The notes beneath the pieces were generated by a model. The model did no database searches, was not told the origin of the DNA, and saw only the letters and a list, made by a program, of their open reading frames with translations. A stretch of 64,000 nucleotides of DNA from Elysia chlorotica (taxonomy: Eukaryota; Mollusca; Gastropoda; Plakobranchidae), in NCBI GenBank assembly GCA_003991915.1, contig RQTK01000205.1, positions 296,579 through 360,578 on the forward strand. Reading direction: 5' to 3'. This document shows, one piece after another, positions 1-12,587 of this stretch; within the stretch, counting starts at the first letter, position 1; every line of letters begins with the position of its first letter. Position numbers and translations under genes: made by a program.

Positions 1-45
1 TAAAAAAACAAGCTTTCTAACCACTAGACCACCGAAATCCTAATC
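1..45 (-). mobile_element. 5' part of a tRNA-like (SINE head) sequence cut by the window edge
   Basis: On the minus strand the stretch contains GGTGGTCTAGTGGTTAGAA, which closely resembles a tRNA A-box/D-arm. The B-box half would lie left of the window. It is probably a tRNA-derived repeat head, but a true tRNA gene cannot be excluded from half of the molecule. Confidence 0.3.
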
Positions 46-1433
46 AGCCTGAGTATTAAATGAACATAGTGCGTTATTCGGGTTCTTCCCTGAATGAAGA
101 GTAGTGATCACGTGTTGCCCAGCGTGAACACGTGAACCTGCCTTGCCTTGGCTACTCACTGCAGACTTTGCGTACCACACAACAATTAACGAATGACGTA
201 ATCAAGCCTTTTAGGCATTCGGTTTTCTGATCTTGCATTGGCTCCAAAAGTCTTCAATAGAGCTATGATCGGACGTCAAAACAGATTACTTCACCTACCG
301 ACTTCGATTTGCTTTAGGTTCCATTATCGCAAGGCATATGTTTTTACGCTAGCCAGATGCTGTAGGTCGTGTAGGACTATGCTTGACCTTACTGACTCCA
401 CTAGTCCACTTGCCTCCTACAAATCAGCATGGCTCCATCGCCCATAGGCTCCTAGTTTAGACAGGTTCAAGGCGGTCTGTGAAAAGGATGACATTTGGCG
501 TTCGAAGCGCCATCTTCCCCACATGCTCCCAGAAATCCCCGGTATATACATGACTACACATGACTATAATGTACACATGTATTGAGGTTTTGATAACCTT
601 GGCCACTGTGTACACGGTCTTTGCAAACTTTTACAAAACACAATGGTAGATCTAGTAGAATCTTTAGTGGTCTACGACGGTAGTGAAGTTTGGGAATCAT
701 AATTCGATCATTATATCTTAGTTAGTCAAAACTTCCAATAATTACAGTATTACAATTATTCTTATACACAAAATAGTTGCTGGAGTGTATTGGAGAAAAC
801 ATATTTTTTGTCGTAAAGTGGAACATTTGGCTCAAAACACACGTTGTTTTTTAGTTTTAAAAACACGTATCTTTGTATTCTCTTTCTAAATACATGAGCT
901 CACCAAATTTTGATTTATGTAGACTTACATTTCTTACAACAAGATTGTTCACTAAAGCCACGACTTCTAAAAAAATAAAACATTAAATTTAAATAAAAAC
1001 AACTGTGCTCAATATTTCTATATTGCAATATTCTGCTTGCTAGTTTTGTCTTAAAATTGAACAGATGTCTGCAGAATGAAGAAAAGAATGTGTTCCAAAT
1101 AATACATTAAAACGTGGCTTTAAACGATAAGTACATGAAAAAGAGACAAAATAAACACTACACCTTAAAGGGTACCTAAAAATTATGATCCAAAGTGAAA
1201 AGATTCACTCTGTATAAAAATAGAAAATGAAAATTACGAAATAGGACTTGATGATTAACAGAAGCATAATTAAAACCTTAGGATAAGAACTATTGTATAA
1301 GTAAAAAAAAACCGTCACTTGAATATTTTTAACAACTAAGTTTATTTTATTGTGTCGCTCTAAGAAAAACGAACATACTTATTTGAGTATAGTTTGAAAA
1401 CCTACATCTACTGTTATGGTGACTCGTACTTGT
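46..1433. other. No gene recognised; GC-balanced stretch then AT-rich DNA
   Basis: Bases 60-540 are clearly richer in GC than the surroundings. They hold a 69-codon open frame (238-447, plus) with no recognisable motif and may be the remains of an unclassified repeat. From about 550 onward the sequence is AT-rich with frequent stops in all frames, and I see nothing specific. Confidence 0.4.
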
Positions 1434-1685
1434 AATACTTGATTGTTTTTAGTTCAAACTCCTCTAAGCGGCTGAAGTCGAGTCAAGTAGTGTACTGTAT
1501 AAGACCTGGAAATAATAGGGCGAGTAAATACCTTCTGTCATTTTTGAACTTATAGTCAGAGGGTGGTGACTCTTTTGTACTCGAAGAAACGTATTCAAAA
1601 ACATAAGGTAGGTCTTTGACAAATGGCTTATTTTAAAGACGGGAGGGCGCTTGTCTGTCTGTCTGTCGGTAGGTCTGTCTCCTCT

Positions 1686-1757
<72 letters not shown>

Positions 1758-2036
1758 GTATACATACTTTCATAATGTAATAAATACAATACTTTATTTC
1801 TGTTTTTATTCAAAAGCTAACGCCCTCCCGTCTTTGAAATAAGCCATTTGTCAAAGACCTACCTTATGTTTTTGAATACGTTTCTTCGAGTACAAAAGAG
1901 TCACCACCCTCTGACTATAAGTTCAAAAATGACAGAAGGTATTTACTCGCCCTATTATTTCCAGGTCTTATACAGTACACTACTTGACTCGACGTCAGCC
2001 GCTTAGAGGAGTTTGAACTAAAAACAATCAAGTATT
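1434..2036. repeat. Large near-perfect inverted repeat (2 x 216 bp) around a CT microsatellite
   Basis: The left arm is 1434-1649 and the right arm is 1821-2036. By eye the arms are reverse complements with only two mismatches. The 171-bp spacer carries GTCT repeats and a (CT)n run at about 1680-1753. No target-site duplication is apparent outside the arms. It could be a foldback/MITE-like element, a recent inverted duplication or an assembly palindrome. Confidence 0.9.
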
Positions 2037-2570
2037 CAGACACATTAAAACGCTGACTACGATCGATCTAGTAGAGAGAGATTCAAAACAGCACGCATTC
2101 TAGCTTCTAAAAGTACATGTATAATTAGACGTTTCTTAAAATAATAGCTTTAGATTCTCTCTCTTTCACTTTTATTCTCTCTGGCTCTCTCTATTATCTT
2201 TCTCTTTCTCGGTTCAATCCCAGTAATTCCCGTTGGGATATCTTAGACACATTCGAAGTTTTATAGGAGTTACAGAACTTGAAATTTAGGCAAATCGTTA
2301 TCTCCTTCAACAACAACAAAAAAATAAAAAGGAAAATATAGCATGTACTTTAAAAGATTTAAACAAAGTATTGATCACAGACGTTGCTATAAAAATGTAC
2401 ATTTTGTGTTAAGTTCGTGATGTTCTCGTCTTTCAAAATGCCATGCTTAAAGTCAAAGAAACTTGCATTGAGAGAAAGTACATAATGTGCAGATGCTATT
2501 TTAGTCTGGTTATTGTGATATAAAAATATATAATAGTCGAGTATATAATTATTCTCTATTTCACTTTCTT
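2037..2570. other. No gene recognised
   Basis: AT-rich sequence with short pyrimidine tracts (about 2155-2210). I see no reading frame or repeat that I can name. Confidence 0.4.
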
Positions 2571-2726
2571 CCCCCCCCCCTACCTCTCTCTATCTCTCTT
2601 TATATGCCTATCTATCTCTCTCTCTCTCACCCACTCTCTCACCTACTCTCCTTCTCTGTGTCTCTGTCTGTCTCTCTCTGTCTCTCTCTCTCTCTCCCTC
2701 TCTCTCTATCTCTCTTTATATGCCTA

Positions 2727-2765
<39 letters not shown>

Positions 2766-2798
2766 CACCCACTCTCCTTCTCTGTGTCTCTGTCTGTC

Positions 2799-2840
<42 letters not shown>

Positions 2841-2955
2841 TCTCTCTTTCTAAATTCGTTTATCAACGCCTGTCTCTCTGTTTCTCTCAGTGTCTTTTTG
2901 TGTATCCCTCTCTCTCTATCTCTATGTATCTTTCCATGTCCCTCTGTATCTTTTG
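2571..2955. repeat. Poly-C run and compound CT/GTCT microsatellite with ~116-bp tandem unit
   Basis: A C10 run (2571-2580) is followed by a long pyrimidine tract. The stretch from about 2584, including tttatatgcctatctatc, recurs about 116 bp later near 2700, so the microsatellite itself was duplicated as a unit. The long frames across it are only repeat translation (Ser-Leu/Arg-Glu). Confidence 0.85.
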
Positions 2956-3422
2956 CTATATCTCTTGATAAGGTATTTTCTTCATCATTAGAAGATTTTA
3001 TCTTGAATATAAAAAACAAAATTCGCAATGCTAATCAATATAAAAAACATTATTGTTCTTTTTGTTCAACGTTACATCTGTCAAAGTATGGTACCTTTGG
3101 GAATTATTGTTAAGAAGGGTGTAGGAAGTACATTAAACCATTTGTTTCAAAATGTACCGCTTAAATCAAGCAAATAAATCTCCATTAAGCCAAGATAAAT
3201 GACGCGCAGGTGAGATTTATAGCAGGATATTGCTATCACGAAAAAATTATAATTAATAAAGATAATATCTCTCTCTCTATCCATCTTAAACACTGTCTCT
3301 ATTTACTATTTTTTTTCAGTTACTCTCCCTCTTTTTTTCCAATTCTCACTCAGTCCGTTCATCTCTTTTTTCTTTCACTCATTCTTTCTCCCCCTTTTTT
3401 CCCTATCTACTTATATCTATCT

Positions 3423-3686
3423 GGGGTCTCGAGCGCCCTGTGGTAGAATATCGGCTTCCTACGCAGGAGTTTCTTGGTTCGAGCCTTGACAATTTCGTTC
3501 CCTACCTGTTGGGTCGGTGTCAGTTTAATGTGATCGGCTGAGACAGATGTTATGGTATCCTCACCCTGTTTTGAGTGTGGCAGCACATAAAATTGTCAGA
3601 CGTCAGCCTTGGAGCCCGTTTACAATAATTGTGTGCTATATAGTGTTATCGTTGGACGTCAAACCAAATCAACTACAACTACAACT
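3423..3686 (+). mobile_element. tRNA-derived SINE, nearly full length
   Basis: The head has an A-box-like segment (gagcgccctgtggtagaat) and a B-box-like ggttcgagcc near 3477. The family core follows (gttgggtcggtgtcag, gtgatcggctgagaca, gtgtggcagcacataaaatt, gacgtcag). The 3' end reads ttggacgtcaaacc, then a short (caacta)n-like tail. The same modules recur many times in this window in both orientations, which defines the family. Confidence 0.8.
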
Positions 3687-5022
3687 TACTATATTTTTTC
3701 TATCCCCTTACCTAGTCTATCTCACTCTCCGTGTATCTGTATTGCGTTCGTATCTTTCTTTATTCTTAATCTTTAAATTGTACTTAACCACACATGTCAA
3801 TCTTGAACGATATTTTAACAATCTGTTTTCATCTTCACTATCCCCTCGTTTCCCACCCGCAAAAAGCAGTCCGTATTACGCATCAGTTTCCCGCCCTGTA
3901 GTAAAAGACAGTGAGCACTTTCCCACGGTTCTCCCTTGATGCCTCTTCCCGTAATGAGTAAAACCAGCAGCGGGCGTGCAGAATGCACCATAACGCACCG
4001 TGCAGGCGTGCACTCTAGGTAACAGAATAATATAATACGGGAGTCCTCAGACCCGTGGAAACGATGCGAGCACATAATAGCACTTTTTCCCATTCGCATG
4101 ATTTTTTTCTATCACCGTTGCCATAGCATTCACCGATTTCCCGAGCGTCTTTTGGCGGGAAAACAACATAGCAAGTAATATTCGAGGTGATAATAATTAT
4201 AAGTTTGTGACCAGAGAACAATCGCTATCATTAACATTATTTCTACGCTGGCGTTGCTGGGCTGGGTCTAGAATTATAGATCTAGAAGTACTTTTGTGAT
4301 GCAGAGAGTAAAGTAAACTGCCACAGCAGCTGTCAAAAATATTGGTCAAGATTATTGTTTTCACACTTTTGTTTGAGCGAAAATCGTTCAGCTCCATTGC
4401 TTCATAACATAATTCTTCTTCTTTCAGAAAAAAAAACGTCTTTACGTTGCACGGTTATTTGTACTTTTAGAATAGTAGTGGGAGGTATATCACGTTTAGA
4501 ATAAGTATTTCATGGGAGAACTAATAAACAATGATAGTTTTGACAATTATTCTAATGAGTTGAAAACCACTCAAAGTCATCTCAAAGGATGAATTATCTA
4601 TAAAAGAGCTTTATAAAATGACATGTCTAAATAAACAATAATAACTATATTTGTTGAATACTGTTCGGTTTTGTCGGTTGTATAATTTCATAATAGCAAT
4701 CGTATGCAAAAACAGTCGTTGAAAAAATAAACGCAGTATCTTTGTTATTATTGCCAAGTGTGATTTTTATACGCCAATAACCAGTTTTAATTGTTCTTCT
4801 ATAAAATAAAATTGGCTTTTTATTTAATGTTAGGAAGCCTGTGTTTTCCTGGCGTCTTTAAAACCAATAATGGGTTTCTCTAATTTTTGTTAATTAAATT
4901 GGAGGTTTAAAAAAGATTCAGATTGATAATTGCAACTTTTATTTTAAATCCAAAATGAGCTTTGTTTTGTTGCATTTATTTTTTCCGTTTTATGATGCAG
5001 TTTTGTTCTGTTTTACCTTTTG

Positions 5023-5026
<4 letters not shown>
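3687..5026. other. No gene recognised; a GC-richer patch at 3840-4180
   Basis: Bases 3840-4180 are GC-richer and contain short direct and inverted words (gcgggcgtgcag, gtgcaggcgtgcact), but I find no exon with consistent splice sites. The remainder is AT-rich and featureless to my reading. Confidence 0.35.

Positions 5027-5054
<28 letters not shown>
5027..5054. repeat. (TG)n microsatellite
   Basis: An uninterrupted TG dinucleotide run of about 28 bases. Confidence 0.9.
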
Positions 5055-5693
5055 GATTTTGTGCTTCTTCTTTCTTAATATTTTGTATTAAATGACATCA
5101 ATGATGAATTTATAACTGCCCCTTGTGCTGACATTTTCAACCACTTCTTATTGACAAGTTTAATGCTCCGTTAGATCTAGATTCTTTCATTGTTATAAGG
5201 CCAAATAAAAGATAAATTTGTTGTGGCGTTGTTTATAATTTAGCACAATTCGTAATCACTCAAAATAGAAATTTATTTTAGATGTTTGTTTGATTAAAAA
5301 AAAAACATGCGTCATAATCATCTTTCTTTCTGTGGCCAATTTTGTTTTTGTTCGTTTTAAAAATCGTTTATTCAGACCTTTATACATAAAAAATTGACGT
5401 AAATCAAGATAAATAAAACTGCATGTAGAGAAACTTTTATGGAGTCACAACACACAACAAAGTCATGAACGTGCCAACCTTTTTTGTTTTTTGTCAATAT
5501 GCATTACTCATACACATGTGCGCAACCGTAAAAAACAACTGTGGTTTAGATCAATGCATTGCATCAACATCCGCATACCGCGTTTGATGTGATTGGCACA
5601 AAAATACAATAGGCGTAGATCCTTAAGTGTATCCAGGAGATGGTTGTTTTGCCTGTTTGTCTCAGGCTTTTTTTCTGTCTCTGGCGTTGTCTT

Positions 5694-5704
5694 TCTCTCT
5701 CTCC

Positions 5705-5746
<42 letters not shown>

Positions 5747-6100
5747 CTCTCTTTTTCTCCCTCTTCTTCCTCNNNNNNNNNNNNNNNNNNNNNNNNNNNN
5801 NNNNNNNNNNNNNNNNNNNNNNNNNNNNNNNNNNNNNNNNNNNNNNNNNNNNNNNNNNNNNNNNNNNNNNNNNNNNNNNNNNNNNNNNNNNNNNNNNNNN
5901 NNNNNNNNNNNNNNNNNNNNNNNNNNNNNNNNNNNNNNNNNNNNNNNNNNNNNNNNNNNNNNNNNNNNNNNNNNNNNNNNNNNNNNNNNNNNNNNNNNNN
6001 NNNNNNNNNNNNNNNNNNNNNNNNNNNNNNNNNNNNNNNNNNNNNNNNNNNNNNNNNNNNNNNNNNNNNNNNNNAAAAGAGAAGGGGGGGGGGGGGGGGG
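5694..6100. repeat. CT microsatellite, assembly gap of 302 N, poly-G
   Basis: A (CT)n tract (5694-5772) runs directly into Ns from 5773 to 6074, followed by a purine stretch and a G17 run (6084-6100). The gap therefore sits where low-complexity sequence could not be assembled, and its length may be arbitrary. Confidence 0.95.
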
Positions 6101-6318
6101 TGGAGGGGTCATTTCATCGCTGCAAAATCTAATTACCGGCGCGTTTCTCAGGCATTAAAAAAGAGCCATTCCATGTTTTATTCCAGAAGGAGGGTTCCAT
6201 TTTTGTTTCAAGCTCTACATTAAGAGAGTTTCGCCTTTATGAATTGGAAAGTCTTTTCTATTGATTTTGACACCGCATACAAAAACTAATGCAAGTGTTC
6301 GATGGGCGACATTCTTGT

Positions 6319-6505
6319 AAAACTCTCTCCCTCTCTCGCTCACTCTCTATCTATCCCTCTAAGGCTCCCCCCTCTCTCTCTCTCTTTCTCTCTCTCTCTC
6401 TGTTTCCGTCTCGGTCTCTTTCTCACTCTCTAATTATCCCTCTAAGGCTCTCTCTCTCACTCATAGTCCTTCTTGTTTCTCTTTTTTTCTCTCCCCACAT
6501 GCAAG
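6319..6505. repeat. Interrupted CT-rich tract with ~85-bp internal duplication
   Basis: A pyrimidine-rich tract in which atccctctaaggctc occurs twice (about 6353 and 6437), indicating duplication of a roughly 85-bp unit. Confidence 0.8.
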
Positions 6506-8048
6506 ATGTGAGCAGGATAAAATTTCCTCACGCGCACTGCACGAGGTGAAACCGCGGGAAAAGATAACAGCGCATGTATGTTTTATAGACAGGAAAAGTG
6601 TCCCGCCGTTCGTTTATTGCTTCAAAAGGAAATACAATTGGGGAAAAGGACAAAAAATGATACGAGAGTAAGATAACAGTGCAACGGTGCAAGCAGATAA
6701 TGATGTAAACAAAAAACAAAGTGGTTTGGTTTAAGAGAAAGGCGCGGTACTGTTTAGCCGAATTCAATACTTTTTTTTTTAGCTTTATAGGTTGATTTAT
6801 GTGACTGTCAGGAGGTTGATGTATTGTTGAGGAAAGTCAAAGCGTTTTCCTTTCTCTTTATCACGTAGTTGACTTCCTTAAGTATTGAAAAACTATTTTT
6901 TCTTGTTCCCATGAACCAACTTTTTATGACTTTTAATTAGGTACATCTGTGTAACGGCATAGATGCGCATGTTTGTTGTGTGTCTCTACTAAGAATAAAA
7001 AGGAGGCTTTGTACTGGTTTTGCTTAAAACACCTGATAAGTCTTATTAAGATTTCGATTTGCAACTACAACAAAACAACCCATGCCTCAATTAAAACAGG
7101 CCATCATTTTGAAACATGTGTTATAGAGATAATACATAACATAGAATAGAAAAATCTTTATTTATCCTCAATAGGAAATGACGAAAACACACTCTCTTCA
7201 TACAATACGAGCGTTAAATAGCATCGTATCAATATCAGTTTGTAAAAACTTTATCCACCTAAAAACATTAAAAACAACAACAATTTTTTATGATTTGGGA
7301 ATTTTTTTTTTTATAATAAAGAAAAGTCTAACAGATCGACGAAAACATTTCTTTAACACAATAAACATGCATCTGCATCAAAATACAAAACATATATACT
7401 TTTATAGCTAAAATTAAAACTATTTTACGTCTGTTTAATGTCACCCGCTGGGATGCAAGTATATAACAATTATATTGTAGATGAATATTTTGTAAACATA
7501 GTTAATTATACAATCGTGCATAATATGCTTAATGTACTTGACCCCTTAACATCTTCCTTATTTATCTACTTTCTTTATTGTTACTTAAGCAATATTCACT
7601 GAAAACTGTTATACAAACCATTATAATAAAATAGATAGGAACAATGTTACATGTATCATAAATATTGTGAAAGTGTACAATGCAAAACAGTTTTCGGCGT
7701 TTCGTGCCAAAAAATGTGTACTTGCTTCACAAACCTTTACTCATGAAGATAGTGGAATAAAATATTCCTATATGCCCATATGCAACACCTAATACAAATC
7801 ATGTATGCGGCTTTAATTTTTATATAGACAATTTAAATATTAATTTGCTTTTAACAATAATATTAATATTACGTTGTTGTGAACATTCACTATCCTTAAA
7901 ATCTTATTATTTCACAATCATTTTGTTTATGTCCTACAATGAAAAAAAGGTTGCAAAACACCAATTTATTGTTAGTGGTTTTATTCTATTTTACATCTTG
8001 TGGGCGCCTTAACGCTTGCTTAAAAGATTGCTCCATCATAACAGACGA
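6506..8048. other. No gene recognised
   Basis: AT-rich DNA. The open frames here are short, lack recognisable domains and have no convincing splice context on either strand. Confidence 0.4.
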
Positions 8049-8055
8049 CTCTCTC

Positions 8056-8101
<46 letters not shown>
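8049..8101. repeat. (CT)n microsatellite
   Basis: An almost pure CT dinucleotide run of about 50 bases. Confidence 0.9.
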
Positions 8102-8102
<1 letters not shown>

Positions 8103-8507
8103 TTTATCTTTCTACATTTAGGTAAAGACGAAATTAATGATATTATTCTAATTTCATGACAAAAGACTAAATAATTTTGTTTTATTAGATTTCCACTATC
8201 AATTTGTCTAAAAATGGCTAATGTAGACATCTGTAAATTTGAAATTAATGAATGTTTACCCATTTTGGTCAAGAAATATGCGTATTTCACACGATTCGAA
8301 TCTAATTTTTGTCCATTACTGATAGAGTATAATTATTATGCCTTCAACCACCTCTTCATTTATGAACCATGATGCTAAAAGTAAATTAGAAAATTGATAA
8401 AAGCATAAACGTTAATCATAGAAATTTGCCTAATTGCTTTTTATTTACGAATAAAGGCATAGCGAATACGGTACCCATAGCGAAAAACGAAGGCTATAGT
8501 TAAGGGA

Positions 8508-8612
8508 ACCTCCAATCATAGCTAAACTCTAGACTTACGGAACCAATGAGCGATCTCAAATACCCATACCTATGGGGCGTGAATATAGCATCTGTCATCT
8601 TTGTATTAATCT
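8508..8612. repeat. Dispersed repeat of unnamed family, copy 1
   Basis: The sequence tccaatcatag, ctctagacttacg, aaccaatgagc, ggggcgtgaatatagcatc is recognisably related to 20058-20170 and 41312-41425. Three separated copies of the same ordered words indicate an old interspersed repeat. Orientation and class are unknown. Confidence 0.5.
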
Positions 8613-8979
8613 TAATGCCTGTTTGTTTTTTTTCTGTTTGGAAAGGAGACCTGGATCTACATTTTCTGTAAATTATGTGGCAATGGGGAACGCAGGAAAA
8701 AGCATAACAAGCACCCCACTGATGTATTCCCACGCTATGCATATTCTCTGCTCTCAAAAACTCTCGTAAACACTCTTTATTTATCTCACGCGCTATCTTG
8801 TATGCATTCGACGATGTTTGAGTGAGTGGAACAAAATGGAGTCTTTATTTCAACCTCCGTGGAACGTTTTATTTACATTCCACAAGAAGATGGACATTTT
8901 TGTCCTGCATGTTTTGGAAATCCAAAACCTGGTTTATGATTAAAGTTCAAGAAAATTAGGAATGTGAATTCAGTTGAGT

Positions 8980-9226
8980 TAAGTTGGGTTGATTAAATAT
9001 CCAACGTCAGCAATGTATAGACTATATTGTGGACGGGCCCTCAGATTGAAGTCTGACAATTTTATGTTCTGCCTCACCAAGACAGGGCGGGTATATCATA
9101 ACTTTTGTCTCAGCTGGTCATATTAAAATAATTAACACCGATCCAACCAGTAGGGCTCGAACCACGGACATCCTGCGTTGGAAGCCGATGTTCTACCCCA
9201 GAGATACTGCACCCCCCCCCCCCCCC
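8980..9226 (-). mobile_element. tRNA-derived SINE copy, nearly full length
   Basis: This is the reverse complement of the family. In plus-strand order it shows atccaacgtcagc (3' end), gtggacgggccc, gtctgacaattttatg, the core tgtctcagctggtca, caccgatccaaccagtagg, the B-box gctcgaaccacgg and the A-box gttctaccccag. A C15 run (9212-9226) borders the head. Confidence 0.75.
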
Positions 9227-11335
9227 AACCCACGATTAAAAGTGCGTAAGTGGTATTAAACATTTTTTTAATCATTGTGTTTTATGTACTGGCATCACGA
9301 TTTAGAGTTTTTTAAATGTTTCCCATATCTTTACTCAAGAACTATTTTCTCAACAACGTAAATGTTTTGTTTAAGGTAAAATATTTCTAAAGAAAACACG
9401 AATTAAAAAAAAAAAAAAGCCAAACGACATATTCGTTTGCGCAAACTGATTTAACGTTTCATCTTTCACAATAATTCGTATGGGTTAGGATTCTTCCTGA
9501 GTAATTTGTGACAACGTGTAAACTGAGAGAGGATTTCACTTTGAAATCACTTTAGGTCTTAGAAGAAAGATGAAAACTTTAACAAAGTATTCTAAAAGTT
9601 GAGTCATTATTTAGCAATCTATTTATTTCGCTTAGTAAGACTCATGACAGCCCGCGCAAGAAAAACCTCAACCTGAGTCAACAGTAGGCCTATTTCACTT
9701 TCCCACGAGAAGTTGAAAGCTATTAATAAAAATCCGTCGGTAGCGTGTCTTTCTTTGAACATCAAGTCATTAGGATTGAAGAGTATTCAACTTTTACGGC
9801 CTCTTTGGGCAATTTTCGCCGCTGACAAACAATAAAATGAATAGGAAGCAAAGTGATAAAGACACTATCTATGATTGCCTGAACCGCGAGTTCTGGACGG
9901 TCTAGCAAGTTTTACAAGATAATGCTAAGTTTGACTATCTAATTCTTTCAAGGTTTTACAGATAGCGATACTACGATACTTCTCTCCTGATGCAGAACAG
10001 ATTTTGAAGCAATTTAAGACCTAGGTACTTATTACTTAAATAGGTAAACTGTTAAAGCTGCGAATACTGAACACGTCTGCGGTCTAGACAATTTAATGAG
10101 ATCCTGTCATTTTTGTTGATGGCAGTCAGTGTAAACTTTCTAAAGGGTTGTAAAACAAGCGAATACTAAAACCTTACACGGTTTGAAGGAACTGTCAGGA
10201 ATAATTACTAAGTCATTCTGTTTGATTTAAATGAAAAAGTATGTGTAATAGAAGATTTTATTTTTAAAGTTCACATTATGTCGCCTGTCTTCGATGCTTT
10301 TCGAGATCTTATCTCATCAAATAACAGCCTCGCAAGTGTAAGCGCTAAAAAACCTAATTCATTGATATAAACAATGTCATACTGTATTTACATTCTGATA
10401 TTCTTTTTCTAGCTCAGTCTTGGATCATTCTTTCTCTGAGGGCGTTAAACTTGAGTTAAGACAAAACATCTAACGATTCCCTTACAAAGAGCAAAACGAG
10501 TTTTTGTCTCTTTTCTGTCTTGTAATGATGTTATCAGTACACTACATGTGCAAGTCTGTAAAAAACATTATGCCCGTTCATAAAAAAATATATAAATTGT
10601 AATCGTGTCAGTTATAAAACAAAAAACAACAACAACAAAAACCCAGCTGATTTAAACATATGTACATACTTTAAAACACAACAAAATAATGCAAGGCAAG
10701 AGTCCTAGTGTTTTTATTTCAGAGATTTGTGTTTGTTTTTGTTTTTAAGATACATGTAATACAAACAACTTGAACTCATTCTTTAGGACAGAACGAAACT
10801 GATAAGAACCGACTTGTTTTTACCATATCGCGATGCATACATGCATGGAAAAAGAAAGGGAGACATTCAATCTTATCTGCGTAGGACGAGCCATCTGTTT
10901 AAGAGAGCCATAAATATCAAACAACAACAACGTTTTAGCAAATGTAGGGAACAGAGAAAGTTACGTCGCAGTTTGATAGTGGAAATTTTCGAGGTCCTTA
11001 ACCGCTAGGACAAAACAAATTAATTAAGATATGGAACATAATGCTCATCTCTTTCCTACTTTATTATCATCCTTAAAACATATATCTTAAGTAAGACCAC
11101 GTAACCTCAATAACTTACAAAAAAAAAGAAAAACTTAAGAAAGCAACAATAAAAACAAACAAAACAAAAGACAAACAAAAACAGACAAGATATGGATGTA
11201 GAAAGACACTCAACGCGTGTTATAAAGCGTTTGACATTAAGTTTTCTATGTTCATGATGCATGGTTCACAATCCAGTTTATGCATTCTAGATCTGTATCT
11301 AGTTATAATTATTTCATCATTCCATGTTAGTGAGG

Positions 11336-11337
<2 letters not shown>
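9227..11337. other. No gene recognised
   Basis: About 2.1 kb of AT-rich sequence. A 64-codon open frame at 10814-11008 (plus) is rich in Arg/Lys but has no recognisable motif or splice context. I see no repeats beyond short A- or T-runs. Confidence 0.4.
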
Positions 11338-11412
<75 letters not shown>

Positions 11413-11430
11413 CCCTCTCTCTCTTTCAGT
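11338..11430. repeat. (CT)n microsatellite
   Basis: A pure CT run from about 11339 to 11408 followed by a short imperfect extension. Confidence 0.9.
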
Positions 11431-11715
11431 TTCTATATACCTCTATCTTTTTTGTTTGTTTATTTTTTTCTTCTTTCTCTCACTTTCTTACAATAACAAT
11501 TGGTTACCTTAAGAGATTTTATCATTACTCTATTATTTTCCTGGAAAACTAAGCGCATACATTGTTATGCCTACTTCTCACACGTATCTTCAATGTCCCT
11601 TTTCTTGTTTTATAATATTGGGTTGCCTGTTTTAAGTAATTTAGCGACATAACTATTAACTTTTCTCCCTCTTTCACTACGCAGTTTAAATTGGCAGATT
11701 GGCAGAAAAATACAC

Positions 11716-11730
11716 TGATAGATAGATAGT

Positions 11731-11794
<64 letters not shown>
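11716..11794. repeat. (GATA)n microsatellite
   Basis: About 19 GATA tetranucleotides with one early interruption. Confidence 0.9.
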
Positions 11795-12516
11795 AAGAAA
11801 AATAAATAGATGAAAGAATAGATAGATACAGGGAGATGGTTGAGGGATGGAGATGTTGACGTTGAATAAAGAGGTACAAGATTAATATAATGAGAGTAGT
11901 ATGGGTTTAATATTTCATAATATTGCTTTGAATTCGATACACCTAAAACTCACATAGTATTACCTCTCTAATAATGTGTTAGAAGTATTGAATTTTTACA
12001 AAACAAAATTCTTTAAAAAAGATAACATAATGAGGTTGTTATGAAGGGATTTTATATAGAGCGAAATGGTTGGTATTAATCTTGCTTGTTAGAATTATGT
12101 AAACAACTTTTTAATGAACAAAAAGTGTGCGTTTCCTAAACCTACGTATTCTTCTAAGTTTACGAAATTAAATCTTGGGGCTTATTAAGCACACACATGC
12201 ATACTTTTCTATTCAGTATTTGAATAGAAGTGTCACTTTTAAAAGAGTATAAACTTTGGGAATACATGTTATGTTTTGACGGGGAATGAAAGGTTAGTTA
12301 AGAGCATTAACCTTTTCCATTACCTCGCTCACATGTTGCGTGGGTTTATACACACTTGTGCTAGCACCTTTTTGTATTGATCTGCACACCTTCCATAATA
12401 AACATCAAAGCTTTTACCTTTTCAACAAATCAAGGAACGTGAAAAGGTTAACAAGTTTCTATAAAGTTGTTTGTTGTTTGACAGGAAAATAGGTTCGTTC
12501 GTTTCTTTGGATATAA

Positions 12517-12587
<71 letters not shown>

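Noticed and set aside
2604-3113. Long Ser/Leu-rich or Arg/Glu-rich open frames in CT/GA tracts (also at 25729, 30473, 46250, 57426 and 61766)
   Set aside because: They are translations of dinucleotide repeats. They occur in several frames and both strands at once and lack any non-repeat domain.
5564-6223. Frames of about 170-200 codons spanning the N gap
   Set aside because: Most of their length is undetermined sequence and the rest is CT repeat.
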